Positions 30,451 to 40,860 of a stretch of DNA of 64,000 nucleotides are shown one piece after another. Both the position numbers and the translations under genes were made by a program. Each line of letters opens with the position of its first letter. Position 1 is the stretch's first letter. Source of the stretch: Roseateles sp. (GTDB lineage: Bacteria; Pseudomonadota; Gammaproteobacteria; Burkholderiales; Burkholderiaceae_C); NCBI GenBank assembly GCA_015657635.1, contig JACDQM010000027.1, positions 31,312 through 95,311 on the forward strand, written 5' to 3'. The notes under the pieces are model-generated. The model was not told the origin of the DNA. It saw only the letters and a program-made list of their open reading frames with translations, and searched no databases.

Positions 30451-31422
30451 TCAGTCCCCGGCCCAGCCGTGAAGCGGGTGCCTGTCCAGACTGCGACACA
30501 TCCTGCCAACCCAGTCCGCCGGAAGATCCTGCGGCCATATCGCCATGGGCTGGCTCTCTGAGCCTGTTTCCCCCTGCATTATCAGGCCTGCTTCAGTGCC
30601 GATTCTTGCGAATACCGCACTGCCTGAGCCTGTCATCCGGCTATTGCCGAACTGGCTCTCAAGCATGCCCAACGCTTGACTGACTTCAGCGCAACTTGCT
30701 TCGGCCGGCGGTTGCAGGTCATTGCGACCAAAACCACCGACAAGCCTTGCTGCGCCTTCGGCATCCAAGCTCACACTGTCAGATGATGACTCGGCATTGT
30801 CTGCCTTGACGTCTGCGCTGTTGTGTGCAGGAAAGCCCGCTACTATAGCCACGGATTCCGATCTTGCCAAGAGGGGACTCGAAAAAATATCCTTGGTCGC
30901 GATGCTGACCGGCGGCTTGAGCACGGCATAGCGCTGCGCCGGCAGGTCCAGCGGATGCAGGATCTCGCCAATGCCCTCTACAAAGGCGTGCCGGCCGCCG
31001 AGGAAGAAGGGCACATCGGCGCCCAGACTCAGGCCGAGCTTCATCAGGCGGGACAGCGGCCAGTTCAGCCCCCACAGGCGATTCAGCGCCAGCAGCGTCG
31101 AGGCCGCATCCGAGGAGCCTCCGCCCATGCCGGCGCCGGATGGCAGGCGTTTCTCGATGTGGATGTTTGCACCCTGTGTGACACCGCTGGCCTGCTGCAG
31201 GCTGCGGGCGGCGCGCAGGCACAGGTCATCCGGCGGCAAGGCATCGCCCTGATCGTGGCGCTGCAGCAGGCCATCGCTTCGTCGTTCGAAGTGCAGGGTG
31301 TCGGCCCAATCGATCAGCACGAACAGCGACTGCAGCAGGTGGTATCCATCGGGGCGCTTGCCCACCACATGCAGAAAGAGATTGAGCTTGGCCGGGGCCG
31401 GGACGTCGTACAGGGCGAGCAT
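30451..31422 (-). CDS. ispE: 4-diphosphocytidyl-2-C-methyl-D-erythritol kinase IspE
   Basis: The 323-residue GHMP kinase acts in the MEP isoprenoid pathway. DVPAPAKLNLFLHVVGKRPDG opens it, the ATP loop is LPSGAGMGGGSSDAA, and GADVPFFLGG and a C-terminal MTGSGSAVFA follow. It is about 35 residues longer than usual. The extra part (about 185-235, roughly 30720-30870) is Ser/Ala/Asp-rich and visibly lower in GC than the rest. lolB lies 12 bases upstream. Confidence 0.93.
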   Translation of the reverse strand: MLALYDVPAPAKLNLFLHVVGKRPDGYHLLQSLFVLIDWADTLHFERRSDGLLQRHDQGDALPPDDLCLRAARSLQQASGVTQGANIHIEKRLPSGAGMGGGSSDAASTLLALNRLWGLNWPLSRLMKLGLSLGADVPFFLGGRHAFVEGIGEILHPLDLPAQRYAVLKPPVSIATKDIFSSPLLARSESVAIVAGFPAHNSADVKADNAESSSDSVSLDAEGAARLVGGFGRNDLQPPAEASCAEVSQALGMLESQFGNSRMTGSGSAVFARIGTEAGLIMQGETGSESQPMAIWPQDLPADWVGRMCRSLDRHPLHGWAGD

Positions 31423-31434
31423 GGCAAAAGAGGG

Positions 31435-31980
31435 TCAGGGATTGAGGCGCACCCGCAGTGTCAGTGCCGGCGCTGCCAACCGGCGCGCGACGAGCAGGCC
31501 TTCACCAAAGCGATCAAGCTCGATGCGCCAACCGATTTGCGTGAAGCCGCGTGCCGGCGCAGGCAGGGGTTCAGAGGCGGAGAGCGGCCAGGGGCGAGCG
31601 CGCAGCCAATCGAACAGGGCTGCCACGGGCACAGGCTCGCCAAGCAAGTCCTGCCCCAGTTCGTCGAGGCTGTTGAAGTGGCGCTTTTCATTGGGCGTTT
31701 CAAGCAGCACCGAGCCTGCAGACCAGCTGGCGCGGGCGACCAGGCTGCCCAGCGGTGTGCTCAGCTCCAGCTGACCGGCGTCGGCATTGCCCAGCAGTTC
31801 GAAGGTGCTGCTGCCGCTGCTGCCCGCGTCCGACTGCACCGACAGCCGCCCGTGGAGACGCTCGCCGCTGAAGTCTTGGCTGGGCGGGCGGCTGGCGCAG
31901 CCGCTGCCCAGGATGGCCAGCGCCAGCAGCGCCGCCGCACCCAGCTGACGGCGCTGGAAGTTCTTGCTTGGATTCATCAA
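31435..31980 (-). CDS. lolB: Outer-membrane lipoprotein insertion protein LolB
   Basis: The 181-residue lipoprotein receives lipoproteins from LolA and inserts them in the outer membrane. A lipobox (LGSGCAS) sits at about residues 25-31 after a hydrophobic leader. LHGRLSVQSD and the LETPNEKRHFNSLDEL segment fit LolB. It lies 2 bases after the TPR gene and upstream of ispE, the usual order in betaproteobacteria, which strongly supports the call. Confidence 0.88.
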   Translation of the reverse strand: MMNPSKNFQRRQLGAAALLALAILGSGCASRPPSQDFSGERLHGRLSVQSDAGSSGSSTFELLGNADAGQLELSTPLGSLVARASWSAGSVLLETPNEKRHFNSLDELGQDLLGEPVPVAALFDWLRARPWPLSASEPLPAPARGFTQIGWRIELDRFGEGLLVARRLAAPALTLRVRLNP

Positions 31981-31982
31981 GC

Positions 31983-33725
31983 TCAGGGGCGGGCGCCCTG
32001 CAGGCGCTTGACCGTTTCGCGCAGCGCTTCATTCTTGGGATCGCGCTGGCTGCCTTCGCGCCAGATGCGCTGTGCCTCATCGCGCTCGCCCGTGACCCAC
32101 AGCACCTCGCCCAGGTGGGCGGCAATCTCGGCATCGGGCCGGGCCTTGTAGGCCTGGCGCAGCAGGCGCAGTGCTTCGGCGTGATTGCCCAGCCGGAATT
32201 CCACCCAGCCCAGGCTGTCGACGATGAAGGGCTCGCCGGGGGCGAATTCCAGCGCCTTGGCGATCAAGGTGCGAGCCTCGCTCAGGCGCAGGCTGCGCTC
32301 AGCCAGCGAATAGCCCAGTGCGTTGTAAGCGTGGTAGTGCTCGGGCTTGATCTCCATGACGCGGCGCAGCAGCTGCTCCATCTCGTCGAGCCGCCCGATC
32401 TTCTCGGCCATCATCGCCTGCTCGTAGAGCATGTCGACATCGTTGGGAAACTGCTGATTGGCGGTGGCAAGCACCGCATAGGCCTGCTGCCAGTCCTGCA
32501 GATCCCGCATCAGCTGCGATTCCGCCGTCAGCTTGGCGCGGCGGTCTTCATCGCGCTCGCCGGGCATGTCCTGCAGCAGCTTGCGCGCTTCGGCCACCTG
32601 GCCTTGGCGAGCCAGCAGCGAGGCGCGCCGGAAATTCACCTCAAGCTGGCGCTGCGGCAGATCGACCTTGGCGAGCCAGGCCTGCGCGGCCTTGAGGTCG
32701 CCGCGCATTTCCGTGGCCTGCGCCAGCATCAGCCAGGCCTGCTGGCGCATCTCCTTGTTGTCGGCATCCGGACTGGCGTCGAGCCGCTCCAGGAAGGTCG
32801 AGAGCGCGCGCTCTGCCTCTTTCGGATGACGCAGTTCAAGTTCCAGCGCACCGAGCGAATACCAGGCCTGGTGCATCTCGGGCGCGGCCTCGGTGACGCG
32901 GCGGAACTCTGCTGCGGCATCGCCAGAACGCTGCATCCGAGCCAGCGTCCGCCCGTAAGCCATGCGCAGCACATGCTGCTGAGGCTGGGTCTGCAGCCTG
33001 GCCGTTACCAGTCCTTCGGCTTCGGCCAGCGCCGGCATCACGTCGAGTGCCAGCAGCAGCGGCTCATCGGCCTCGGCAAAGTCCTTGACTCCTGCCTGGG
33101 CCATCTCAAGCGCCAGCTTCGGCTCGCCGGCATTCAAGGCCAGGCGGCCCAGCACCATCGAAGCCATCAGGGCCGAGCCGGCCTGACTGCGGGCGGATTG
33201 CAGCACCGGTTGAAGGGCCTGCAGCACTTTCTTGGGTTCGGGCGAGCGCTGGAACAGCCGCGGCAGCGAGGCGAGCACGCCCGGGCGCTGCATCGGCGGC
33301 GACAGCCTCAGCAGGGCCGACAGGGGCTCGGCGGCTTCTGCCGGCCGGTTCAGCACCGCGACCAGCTGCAGAATCATCTGCAGGGCTTCGACCGACTGCG
33401 GCAGCGACTCACGCCAGGCGCGGGCAGCGATCAGGGCCTGATCCCCGGCGCGGGCCTGCAGCGCGATATTGACGACCCGCTTGAACAGGGCCTCGTCGCC
33501 GGTGCGTCTGGCGGCATCCAGCAGCAGCTGGTAAGCCACCGCAGGCTGGCCAGTGCGCAGCTCAAGCTCACCGACCAGCAGCTGATGGAACAAGGGCGCG
33601 TCCATCTGGGAATTGCTCACCGGCGCTGGCGCGGCTTGGGCATCGGCATGCAGGGCCGGGCTCAGCAGGGCCAGGGCGATGGCGGGCAGCCAGTGCTTTG
33701 CGGGACGAGGGTGGAACTTGGGCAT
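31983..33725 (-). CDS. Exported tetratricopeptide repeat protein
   Basis: The 580-residue product has a leader (WLPAIALALLSPALHADAQA) and then TPR-type helical repeats along most of its length. The last ones are clearest, such as PEHYHAYNALGYSLAERSL and GNHAEALRLLRQAYKARP. It should be periplasmic and mediate protein contacts; this family has no defined role. ATG 33725 was chosen because GGAGG precedes it closely and it gives the leader. It is the first gene of the TPR-lolB-ispE operon and is divergent from mutM. Confidence 0.85.
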   Translation of the reverse strand: MPKFHPRPAKHWLPAIALALLSPALHADAQAAPAPVSNSQMDAPLFHQLLVGELELRTGQPAVAYQLLLDAARRTGDEALFKRVVNIALQARAGDQALIAARAWRESLPQSVEALQMILQLVAVLNRPAEAAEPLSALLRLSPPMQRPGVLASLPRLFQRSPEPKKVLQALQPVLQSARSQAGSALMASMVLGRLALNAGEPKLALEMAQAGVKDFAEADEPLLLALDVMPALAEAEGLVTARLQTQPQQHVLRMAYGRTLARMQRSGDAAAEFRRVTEAAPEMHQAWYSLGALELELRHPKEAERALSTFLERLDASPDADNKEMRQQAWLMLAQATEMRGDLKAAQAWLAKVDLPQRQLEVNFRRASLLARQGQVAEARKLLQDMPGERDEDRRAKLTAESQLMRDLQDWQQAYAVLATANQQFPNDVDMLYEQAMMAEKIGRLDEMEQLLRRVMEIKPEHYHAYNALGYSLAERSLRLSEARTLIAKALEFAPGEPFIVDSLGWVEFRLGNHAEALRLLRQAYKARPDAEIAAHLGEVLWVTGERDEAQRIWREGSQRDPKNEALRETVKRLQGARP

Positions 33726-33818
33726 GGAGCCTCCGGGCTGCGACACCGCCATGATGCCGGCTTCTTGTTGCTGGATTGTAGGAGGGGGTCTTTGGAGGGC
33801 GCCCGTATCATCGCGCCC

Positions 33819-34651
33819 ATGCCAGAGTTGCCCGAAGTCGAGATCAGCCGCCGCAGTTTCGCGCCCGCGATCGAGGCGCCCGGGTGTTGGCGCTGCGCCT
33901 CGGCAAGCCCTTGCGCTGGCCACTGGGCGTTGACGCTGCGCGCCTGGTCGGCTTGCGCGTCGGCCCGGTCAGCCGCCGTGGCAAATACATCTGGCTGCCG
34001 CTGCTCGCTCCATTGCCTGAGGACAGTGGCGGGCTCTTGCTGCACCTGGGCATGTCAGGCTCGCTGGCCTTTCGCGAGCATCAGCCGCCGCCCGGGCCGC
34101 ACGACCATTTCGATCTGCTCACCGATCGAGGCGAGCTGCGGCTCAACGATCCGCGGCGCTTCGGTGCCGTCGTTTGGTCGCCGGGCCTGGAAAGTGAGCC
34201 GGCTGCCAAGCTGCTTGCCGGGCTGGGGCTGGAGCCTTTCGATCCGCGCTTCGACGGCCGGCCCCTCAAGCTGGGCCTGTCCGGACGCCGGGTGGCCATC
34301 AAGCAGGCCTTGCTGGCGGGCGACATCGTGGTGGGCGCCGGCAATATCTACGCCTGCGAGTCCTTGTTCCTGGCGGGCATCGACCCCCGCACATCCGCCC
34401 AGAAGATCAGCGGCCCGCGCTGCGAGCGGCTCGCCAAGGCCTTGCGCGAGGTGCTGGGCGCCGCGCTGGCTGCTGGCGGCACCACCTTGCGCGATTTCAA
34501 GGATGCCCACGGCGTGGCCGGCAGCTTTCAGATGCAGGCCCAGGTCTACGGCCGCGAGGGCGAACCTTGCCGCGTCTGCGGCACGAAGATCCGGCGCATC
34601 GTGCAAGGCCAACGCTCCACCTTCTTCTGCCCCACATGCCAAAAGAGATAG
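33819..34651 (+). pseudogene. mutM: Formamidopyrimidine-DNA glycosylase MutM (Fpg), split by one frameshift
   Basis: The enzyme removes 8-oxoguanine from DNA. The start [19 protein letters not shown], with catalytic Pro1 and Glu2, is in one frame. The rest, from [14 protein letters not shown] to the zinc finger [11 protein letters not shown]...CPTCQKR, is in another. The break lies in GAGGCGCCCGGG at 33873-33884. Adding one G gives [13 protein letters not shown] and a standard 277-residue protein. If real, the break would leave the cell without Fpg and raise G-to-T mutation; an assembly deletion is more likely. Confidence 0.92.
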
Positions 34652-34677
34652 AGGCGGAGTTGATCTCCGCGCTGCCC

Positions 34678-35691
34678 ATGGATTTTCCGGCCCTGCTGGT
34701 GGCCTGGCAGCGCCAGCATGGGCGCCATGCATTGCCTTGGCAGCGCACACGCGATCCTTACCGCGTGTGGCTGTCCGAGATCATGCTGCAGCAGACCCAG
34801 GTCAGCACCGTGCTGGGCTACTACCAGCGCTTCCTCGAACGCTTCCCGGATGTGTCGGCGCTGGCGGCGACGCAGCTCGACGAGGTGCTGGCGATGTGGC
34901 AGGGCCTGGGCTACTACAGCCGCGCGCGCAATCTGCACCGCTGCGCCCAGGCCGTGTGCGAGCACCATGGCGGCGAATTTCCGCGCAGTGCCGCGCTGCT
35001 GACAGAGCTGCCCGGCATCGGCCGCTCCACCGCGGCAGCGATTGCCGCCTTCTGTTTCGACGAGCGGGTGTCCATCCTCGATGGCAACGTCAAGCGCGTG
35101 CTCGGCCGCTTGCTGGCCTTCGACGGCGACCTGGCCAGCAGCGCGCAGGAAAAACGCCTGTGGCAGCTGGCCGATGCCTTGCTGCCCGAGCCGGCGGCCG
35201 ACATGGCGGCCTACACCCAGGGCCTGATGGACCTGGGCGCGACGCTGTGCACCGCGCGCTCGCCGCAATGTCTGCTGTGCCCCGTCAGCGATTTGTGCCG
35301 CGCACGTGCCGGCGGCGAGCCGACGGCCTATCCGATCAAGACGCGCAAGCTCAAACGCGGCCGCCGCGAGAACTGGTGGCTGTGGCTGGAGCATGGCGGC
35401 CGCATCTGGCTGGAGCAGCGGCCGGAGCGCGGCGTCTGGGCCGGGCTGTGGACCTTGCCGGTCTTCGATGACGAGGCAGCGCTGGCCGCACAGGCGCTCA
35501 GCATGGGCGCGCAGGGTGAGCTGGAAGTGATGCCGCGCATCGAGCATGCGCTGACCCACTTCGACTGGGTGCTGCACCCGCGCCGCGCTGCGCTGGGCGC
35601 CGCAGCAGGAACGGGCGAAGGTCGCTGGGTGGCCCGGGAGGAGCTGGCCAGCTATGCGCTGCCCGCGCCACTGAAGCGTCTTTTGGCATGA
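34678..35691 (+). CDS. mutY: Adenine DNA glycosylase MutY
   Basis: The 337-residue enzyme removes adenine mispaired with 8-oxoguanine, completing the mutM repair pathway. Catalytic Glu is in SEIMLQQTQV, the helix-hairpin-helix is LPGIGRSTAAAIAAF, catalytic Asp is in ILDGNVKRVL, and the [4Fe-4S] ligands are C-x6-C-x2-C-x5-C in CTARSPQCLLCPVSDLC. A NUDIX-like C-terminal domain follows. ATG 34678 gives the normal distance to LPWQ; ATG 34636, which overlaps mutM, is an alternative adding 14 residues. Confidence 0.93.
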   Translation: MDFPALLVAWQRQHGRHALPWQRTRDPYRVWLSEIMLQQTQVSTVLGYYQRFLERFPDVSALAATQLDEVLAMWQGLGYYSRARNLHRCAQAVCEHHGGEFPRSAALLTELPGIGRSTAAAIAAFCFDERVSILDGNVKRVLGRLLAFDGDLASSAQEKRLWQLADALLPEPAADMAAYTQGLMDLGATLCTARSPQCLLCPVSDLCRARAGGEPTAYPIKTRKLKRGRRENWWLWLEHGGRIWLEQRPERGVWAGLWTLPVFDDEAALAAQALSMGAQGELEVMPRIEHALTHFDWVLHPRRAALGAAAGTGEGRWVAREELASYALPAPLKRLLA

Positions 35692-35737
35692 GCCTCAGGC
35701 TGGCTTATGCTCTGCCGCCTCTTGCAAGGAACTCACT

Positions 35738-36049
35738 ATGAAAGCACCCGTGCGCAAAGCCGTGGAATCCGCCCTGATCGCAGCGGGCGTTGGCTTCGTC
35801 TGCCTGTGGATGCTGGTGTCTGGCGCCGATGAGGAATCGGCATCGGCTGCGCGTGGCGCGATGTATGGCATCGGCCTGGCGATCAGTCTGATCGCGCACT
35901 GGACCTATATGGGCCTGGCGATCGCGCGCGATGGCCGCGCCGTTTGGCCCTGGGTGGTAGGCATGGTGCTGCTGTTCCCGATCGTCTCGGTTGTCGCGCT
36001 GGTGCTGATGTCCAGCCAGGAGGACAGCAGCGCCCAGAACAGCGCCTGA
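35738..36049 (+). CDS. Small membrane protein of unknown function
   Basis: The 103-residue protein has three hydrophobic helices: about 10-28 (ALIAAGVGFVCLWMLVSG), 41-63 (MYGIGLAISLIAHWTYMGLAI) and 70-92 (VWPWVVGMVLLFPIVSVVALV). A polar tail follows. AAGGA lies 7 bases before ATG. I do not recognise the family. It sits 46 bases after mutY and is convergent with rapZ. Confidence 0.65.
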   Translation: MKAPVRKAVESALIAAGVGFVCLWMLVSGADEESASAARGAMYGIGLAISLIAHWTYMGLAIARDGRAVWPWVVGMVLLFPIVSVVALVLMSSQEDSSAQNSA

Positions 36050-36061
36050 GGCCGGTGGCGC

Positions 36062-36964
36062 CTACTTGGCGTCCAGCTCGCGGTGCCGCTTCAGCACATG
36101 GCCATGGCTTGAGAACTGGCGCGCCAGCGTCTCGACCAGATAGACCGAGCGGTGCTGGCCGCCAGTGCAGCCGATGGCCACGGTCAGGTAACTGCGATGG
36201 TCAGCGGCAAAGGCCGGCAGCCACTGGCGCATGAAGCCGCTGATCTGGCCCAGCATCAGATTGACCTCGGGCTGGGCCTGCAGAAAGTCGGCCACCGGCG
36301 CATCGCGGCCGGTCAGCGGCCGCAGGTCGCGGTCGTAATAGGGATTGGGCAGCACGCGCACATCGAAGACGAAATCGGCATCGCTGGGTACGCCATGCTT
36401 GAAGGCGAAGGACTCGAACACCAGGGTCAGCGAGTTGCCGTCCACCACCACCAGATCGCGCACCCAGGCGCGCAGCTGCGCCGGGCGCAGCAGGCTGGTG
36501 TCGATCACGGTGGATTCGACGCGCAGCGCTGACAGCAGCTCGCGCTCCAGCTCGATGGCGTCAAGCAGCGCGCGATGCTCGTCCTGGCCGTCGTCCTTGA
36601 TGTCATTGCGCAGCGGGTGGGGGCGGCGCGTCTCCGAGAAGCGCCGCATCAGCGCATTGGTGTCCGCGTCCAGAAAGATCGAGCGCACGCGCACGCCCTC
36701 GCTGCGCAGCTGCTTGATCAGCGGCAGCAGGTGCGGCAGCGAGCCGGCGCTGCGCACATCCACGGCAATCGCGACGCGCCGCTTGCCGCGCTGCTTCTCC
36801 AGGGTCAGGAAATCGACGAGCAGCTCGGGCGGCAGGTTGTCCACGCAGAAGAAGCCCGCGTCTTCCAAGGCATGCATGGTGACCGACTTGCCGCCGCCGG
36901 AGACGCCGGTGACAAGCACCACATCGCTTTGCTGGGCCGCTGCGGCGGGTGCTGGCTCGCTCAT
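36062..36964 (-). CDS. rapZ: RNase adapter protein RapZ
   Basis: The 300-residue P-loop protein (YvcJ/RapZ family) has Walker [19 protein letters not shown] and [12 protein letters not shown]. Its C-terminal domain contains [17 protein letters not shown]. In enterics RapZ directs RNase E to the GlmZ small RNA and so controls GlmS; whether this holds in betaproteobacteria is not known. The start overlaps the recN stop by 4 bases. The usual neighbour hprK is not in the window. Confidence 0.92.
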   Translation of the reverse strand: MSEPAPAAAAQQSDVVLVTGVSGGGKSVTMHALEDAGFFCVDNLPPELLVDFLTLEKQRGKRRVAIAVDVRSAGSLPHLLPLIKQLRSEGVRVRSIFLDADTNALMRRFSETRRPHPLRNDIKDDGQDEHRALLDAIELERELLSALRVESTVIDTSLLRPAQLRAWVRDLVVVDGNSLTLVFESFAFKHGVPSDADFVFDVRVLPNPYYDRDLRPLTGRDAPVADFLQAQPEVNLMLGQISGFMRQWLPAFAADHRSYLTVAIGCTGGQHRSVYLVETLARQFSSHGHVLKRHRELDAK

Positions 36965-38655
36965 GTCTTGGCTTTCTTGCCGCGGGCTGCGGCTTCGGTG
37001 GATGTTTGTTGATGAAGCATTTCCTGCGCATGCGCCAGGCTGGCCGACGACAGGCGCTCGCCGCCCAGCATGCGGGCAATCTCGTTGACTCGCGCCTCGC
37101 CCGACACGGGCCGCACATCGCTGGCGGTCACGCCATCGCGCAGCGCTTTCGAGACCACGTAATGCTGATCGGCGCAGGCCGCCACCTGGGGCAGGTGGGT
37201 CACCGCCAGCACTTGGGACGAGCGTCCCAGCTGCTTCATCAGCCGGCCCACGGTCTCGGCCACCGCGCCGCCGACGCCGGCGTCGATCTCGTCAAAGATC
37301 AGCGTGCCGGCACTGTGCGGATCGAATTGACAGGTGGTGACGGCAATCGCCAGGGCGATGCGCGACAGCTCGCCGCCCGAAGCCACCTTGCCCAGCGGCC
37401 GCGGCGTGCTTCCGGCATGGCCCGCCACCAGAAACTCAGCGCTTTCCAGGCCGAAGCTCTGCGGCTGCTCCTGCTTGAGCAGACTCACCTCGAAGGCACC
37501 GCCAGCCATGCCCAGCTGCTGCATCGCCTGCGTGACGGCAGCGGCCAGGCGCGGCGCGGCCTCGGTGCGTGCCAGGCTGATGCGCTTGGCCTCGCGCTGA
37601 TAGGCGGCCAGGGCTTCGGCCTGCGCGCGCTGCAGCAAGGCCAGATCGCTGGCTTCATCCAGGGCGCGCAACTCGTCTTTCCACTGCACCAGCAGGGCCG
37701 GCAGCTCGGCGCCGGGGCGGCGGTAGCGCCGCGCCAGCGTCATCCAGGCGGACAGGCGCTCGTCCAGCTCCTGCAGGCGCTCGGGCTCCAGCTCGGCGCT
37801 GTTCAGATAAGAGGCCAGCGTGTGCGCCGCATCGCGCAGCTGCGTTTGTGCGCCTTGCAGTGCCTCAACCGCTGGGGCCAGGCGGGCGTCGTACTCGACC
37901 ACATCCTGCAAGGCGTCCAGCGCCTGATCGCTCAGGCTTTCGGCGCTGATTTCGGCTTCAGACAGGGTCTCCAGCGCCAGCCTTGCGCCATTCATCAGCG
38001 AGGCCGCATGCGACAGCCGCTGATGCTCGGCGTTCAGTTCTTCCCACTCGTCGGCGCCGGGCGAGAGCTTGTTCAGCTCGTCGATCTGCCAGGCCAGCCT
38101 TTCGCGCTCGCGGCTCAGCTCATCGGCACGCGTCTGCGCCGCTTCGAGCTTGTCGCTGGCCTGCTTCCATGCGCCATAGGCAAGTGTCAGCGGCTTGCCG
38201 TCCAGGCCGGCAAAAGCATCGAGAAGTGCGCGCACGGCGGGCGCGCGGGTCAGGCCTTGCCAGGCGTGCTGGCCGTGGATGTCCAGCAGGCTGTCGGCCA
38301 GCTCACGCAGCTGCGCCACGGTGGCCGCGCTGCCATTGATCCAGGCGCGGCTCTTGCCCTGTGCGTCGATCAGGCGGCGCAGCAGCAGGCTGTCGCTGTC
38401 GGTGTCGAAGCCGGCTTCGTCCAGCCAGGCGCGCAGATGTGCGGGGCGATCAAACTCGGCGCTGATTTCGGCACGCGGCGCGCCTTCGCGCACCACACCG
38501 GCATCGCCGCGTCCGCCCAGCACCAGTTGCAGGGCATCGATCAGGATGGACTTGCCCGCGCCTGTCTCACCAGTCAGCGCCGAGAAGCCTGCGACGAAGT
38601 CCAGCTCCAGCGTGGGCACGATGACGAAGTCGCGCAGGCTCAGGCGGCGAAGCAT
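36961..38655 (-). CDS. recN: DNA repair protein RecN
   Basis: The 564-residue SMC-like ATPase acts in double-strand break repair. Walker A is [22 protein letters not shown] at about 27-48. A long coiled coil fills the middle, the signature motif is [13 protein letters not shown], and Walker B is [16 protein letters not shown] 38655 ([13 protein letters not shown]) matches family starts; nine more codons are open upstream. It lies between nadK and rapZ on the same strand. Confidence 0.94.
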   Translation of the reverse strand: MLRRLSLRDFVIVPTLELDFVAGFSALTGETGAGKSILIDALQLVLGGRGDAGVVREGAPRAEISAEFDRPAHLRAWLDEAGFDTDSDSLLLRRLIDAQGKSRAWINGSAATVAQLRELADSLLDIHGQHAWQGLTRAPAVRALLDAFAGLDGKPLTLAYGAWKQASDKLEAAQTRADELSRERERLAWQIDELNKLSPGADEWEELNAEHQRLSHAASLMNGARLALETLSEAEISAESLSDQALDALQDVVEYDARLAPAVEALQGAQTQLRDAAHTLASYLNSAELEPERLQELDERLSAWMTLARRYRRPGAELPALLVQWKDELRALDEASDLALLQRAQAEALAAYQREAKRISLARTEAAPRLAAAVTQAMQQLGMAGGAFEVSLLKQEQPQSFGLESAEFLVAGHAGSTPRPLGKVASGGELSRIALAIAVTTCQFDPHSAGTLIFDEIDAGVGGAVAETVGRLMKQLGRSSQVLAVTHLPQVAACADQHYVVSKALRDGVTASDVRPVSGEARVNEIARMLGGERLSSASLAHAQEMLHQQTSTEAAARGKKAKT

Positions 38656-38747
38656 CTTGGTCCTTTCGCCGGGCCGCCCCAAGAAAGGGCCGCGCCCCCT
38701 TGGGGGGCAGTGACAAGGCGCAGCGCTGGCGCGTGGGGGCTCATCAC
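38656..38747. repeat. GC-rich intergenic element between nadK and recN
   Basis: This 92-base gap holds no gene but has alternating G- and C-runs with self-complementary parts, including GGGCCGC, CCCCCTTGGGGGG and GCGCAGCGCTGGCGC. It resembles the dispersed GC-rich intergenic repeats common in Burkholderiales. Only one copy is evident in this window. Confidence 0.4.
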
Positions 38748-39626
38748 TTACACCACCCCTTCATACCAGCGCAGCTTGCGCCGCAGCGTGGCGTAGTAAC
38801 TCCAGCCCTTGGGGTGCACGAAGCAGATCTTGTGGCTGGAGCGGCGCACGGTGATGCGGTCGCCGTGCAGCAGGCTGGCCAGGCTCTGCATGTCGAAGTT
38901 CACGCTGGCATCACGGCCGGCCACGATCTCCATGCGCACCTCGCCCGAATCCGGCAGCACGATGGGGCGGTTGGAGAGGGTGTGCGAAGCAATCGGCACC
39001 AGCACCAGGCCGGCAATGCTCGGGTGCAGCAGCGGCCCGCCGGCCGACAGCGCATAGGCCGAAGAGCCGGTGGGCGAGGCCACGATCACGCCGTCCGCCC
39101 GCATATTGGCCACGAACTCGTCGCCCACATCCACCTTCAGTTCGACCATCGATGCCGTGGCGCCGCGGCTGACCACCACATCGTTGAGTGCCAGGCCCTC
39201 GAAGATGCTGTGGCCGTCACGCCAGACCTCGCCCTCCAGCATCGGGCGGTGCTCCATCTCGCAGTCACCGGCCAGGATGGGTCCCAGCGCTTCGCGGTAG
39301 CGCTCGATGGGGATGTCGGTGATGAAGCCCAGCCGGCCCTGGTTGATGCCCACCAGCGGCATGCCATGCTTGGCCATCTCGCGGGCAAAGCCCAGCATGG
39401 TGCCGTCGCCGCCCACCACGACGGCCAGATCGCAGCGCCGGCCCAGCTCGGCCGGGGTGAGGGCGTCGTAGGATGAGATGCCGGTGTTCAGTGCGGTGTC
39501 TCGCTCCAGCGAGACATCCAGCCCCTGCCGGGTGATGAAGTCGATGATCTCTTCAAGCAGGGGACGAATGCCGCGCGCCTGATGCTTGCCGACGATCGCC
39601 ACATGTTGGAAACGCTTGGGGGCCAT
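38748..39626 (-). CDS. nadK: NAD kinase NadK
   Basis: The 292-residue enzyme phosphorylates NAD to NADP. The key motifs are [39 protein letters not shown] and [20 protein letters not shown]. The length fits the family. It is divergent from hrcA, a widespread arrangement in Burkholderiales, with about 70 bases between their starts. Confidence 0.96.
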   Translation of the reverse strand: MAPKRFQHVAIVGKHQARGIRPLLEEIIDFITRQGLDVSLERDTALNTGISSYDALTPAELGRRCDLAVVVGGDGTMLGFAREMAKHGMPLVGINQGRLGFITDIPIERYREALGPILAGDCEMEHRPMLEGEVWRDGHSIFEGLALNDVVVSRGATASMVELKVDVGDEFVANMRADGVIVASPTGSSAYALSAGGPLLHPSIAGLVLVPIASHTLSNRPIVLPDSGEVRMEIVAGRDASVNFDMQSLASLLHGDRITVRRSSHKICFVHPKGWSYYATLRRKLRWYEGVV

Positions 39627-39695
39627 GCGAAGAATTACACCACAGCGATATGACGGCTCCGTGTGGTGAGGCCTTGTGTCCGTACAATGAAAAAC

Positions 39696-40724
39696 ATGCT
39701 CGACGAGCGCTCCAAATCACTGCTGAAAACCCTGGTCGAACGCTATATCGCGGACGGTCAGCCTGTGGGTTCGCGCACGCTCTCCAAGGCCTCGGGCCTG
39801 GAGCTGTCGCCCGCGACCATACGCAATGTGATGGCCGATCTGGAAGAACTGGGCCTGATCGCCAGCCCGCACACCAGTGCAGGCCGCATTCCGACGGCGC
39901 GCGGCTACCGGCTCTTCGTCGATACCATGCTGACGGCGCAGCCCGGCATCATCGGCGCCGAGACTCGGCCCATCGAGACGCTGGAAACCCAGCTGCAGCC
40001 CGACCAGCCGCAGCGCGTGATTGCCAGCGCGGCGCATCTGCTGTCCAGCCTGTCCAGCTTTGTCGGCGTGGTCACAGCACCGCGCAAGCCCAGCGTGTTC
40101 CACCACATCGAGTTCCTGCGCCTGGGTGATCGCCGCGTGCTGGTGATCATGGTGTCGCCGGATGGCGATGTGCAGAACCGCGTGGTCTTCACCGCACAGG
40201 ATTTCAGCCAGTCCGAACTGGCCGAGGCCAGCAATCGGCTCAACGCCAGCTATGCCGGCCTCTCGCTGGAGGCGGTGCGCGAGCGGCTGAAGAGCGAGGT
40301 GGATGTGCTGCGCGGCGAGATTGCCGAGCTGATGAACACCGCCGTCAAGGTGGGCACCGAGGCGATGGAGCAGGAAGAAGAGCGCGTCGTCATCTCCGGC
40401 GAGCGCAATCTGCTGACCGTGCAGGACTTCAGCCACGACATGGGCAGCCTGCGCCGCCTGTTCGACCTGTTCGAGCAGAAGACCCAGCTGATGCGCCTGC
40501 TGGACGTCTCCAGCCGCGCCGAAGGCGTGCGCATCTACATCGGCGGCGAGAGCCAGGTGGTGCCGTTTGAAGAACTGTCCATCGTCTCCGCGCCGTATGA
40601 GATCGACGGCCAGGTGGTCGGCACGCTGGGCGTGATCGGCCCCACCCGCATGGCCTACGACCGCATGATCCAGATCGTCGACATCACCTCCCGCATGGTC
40701 AGCAATGTGCTGTCGCAGAAGTGA
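39696..40724 (+). CDS. hrcA: Heat-inducible transcription repressor HrcA
   Basis: The 342-residue repressor binds CIRCE operators and controls groE and dnaK-type heat-shock genes. The winged helix lies at the N-terminus ([53 protein letters not shown]), and the regulatory domain contains IYIGGES. MLDERSK at 39696 matches the family N-terminus; ATG 39687, three codons upstream, is possible. TACAAT at 39683-39688 resembles a -10 box, which would give a very short leader. No CIRCE element is visible next to the gene. Confidence 0.94.
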   Translation: MLDERSKSLLKTLVERYIADGQPVGSRTLSKASGLELSPATIRNVMADLEELGLIASPHTSAGRIPTARGYRLFVDTMLTAQPGIIGAETRPIETLETQLQPDQPQRVIASAAHLLSSLSSFVGVVTAPRKPSVFHHIEFLRLGDRRVLVIMVSPDGDVQNRVVFTAQDFSQSELAEASNRLNASYAGLSLEAVRERLKSEVDVLRGEIAELMNTAVKVGTEAMEQEEERVVISGERNLLTVQDFSHDMGSLRRLFDLFEQKTQLMRLLDVSSRAEGVRIYIGGESQVVPFEELSIVSAPYEIDGQVVGTLGVIGPTRMAYDRMIQIVDITSRMVSNVLSQK

Positions 40725-40860
40725 GGCGGCCGGCAGGCGAGTCAGCTGCATGGCGCACTAACAGCGACGCTGATCGCTGATTCAAGCCCTGGGTCCAGGC
40801 GCCAGTGCCCCACCGATACAATGCGCCCCGCCCGGTGCAATGCCGGCAGCAACCCTCAGG

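Noticed and set aside
31968..35471. A 1,167-codon open frame on the + strand across the TPR and mutM/mutY genes
   Set aside because: It is antisense or out of frame to well-supported genes, has shadow composition (Gln/His/Arg-rich), and only contains the first residues of MutM by chance of the frameshift.
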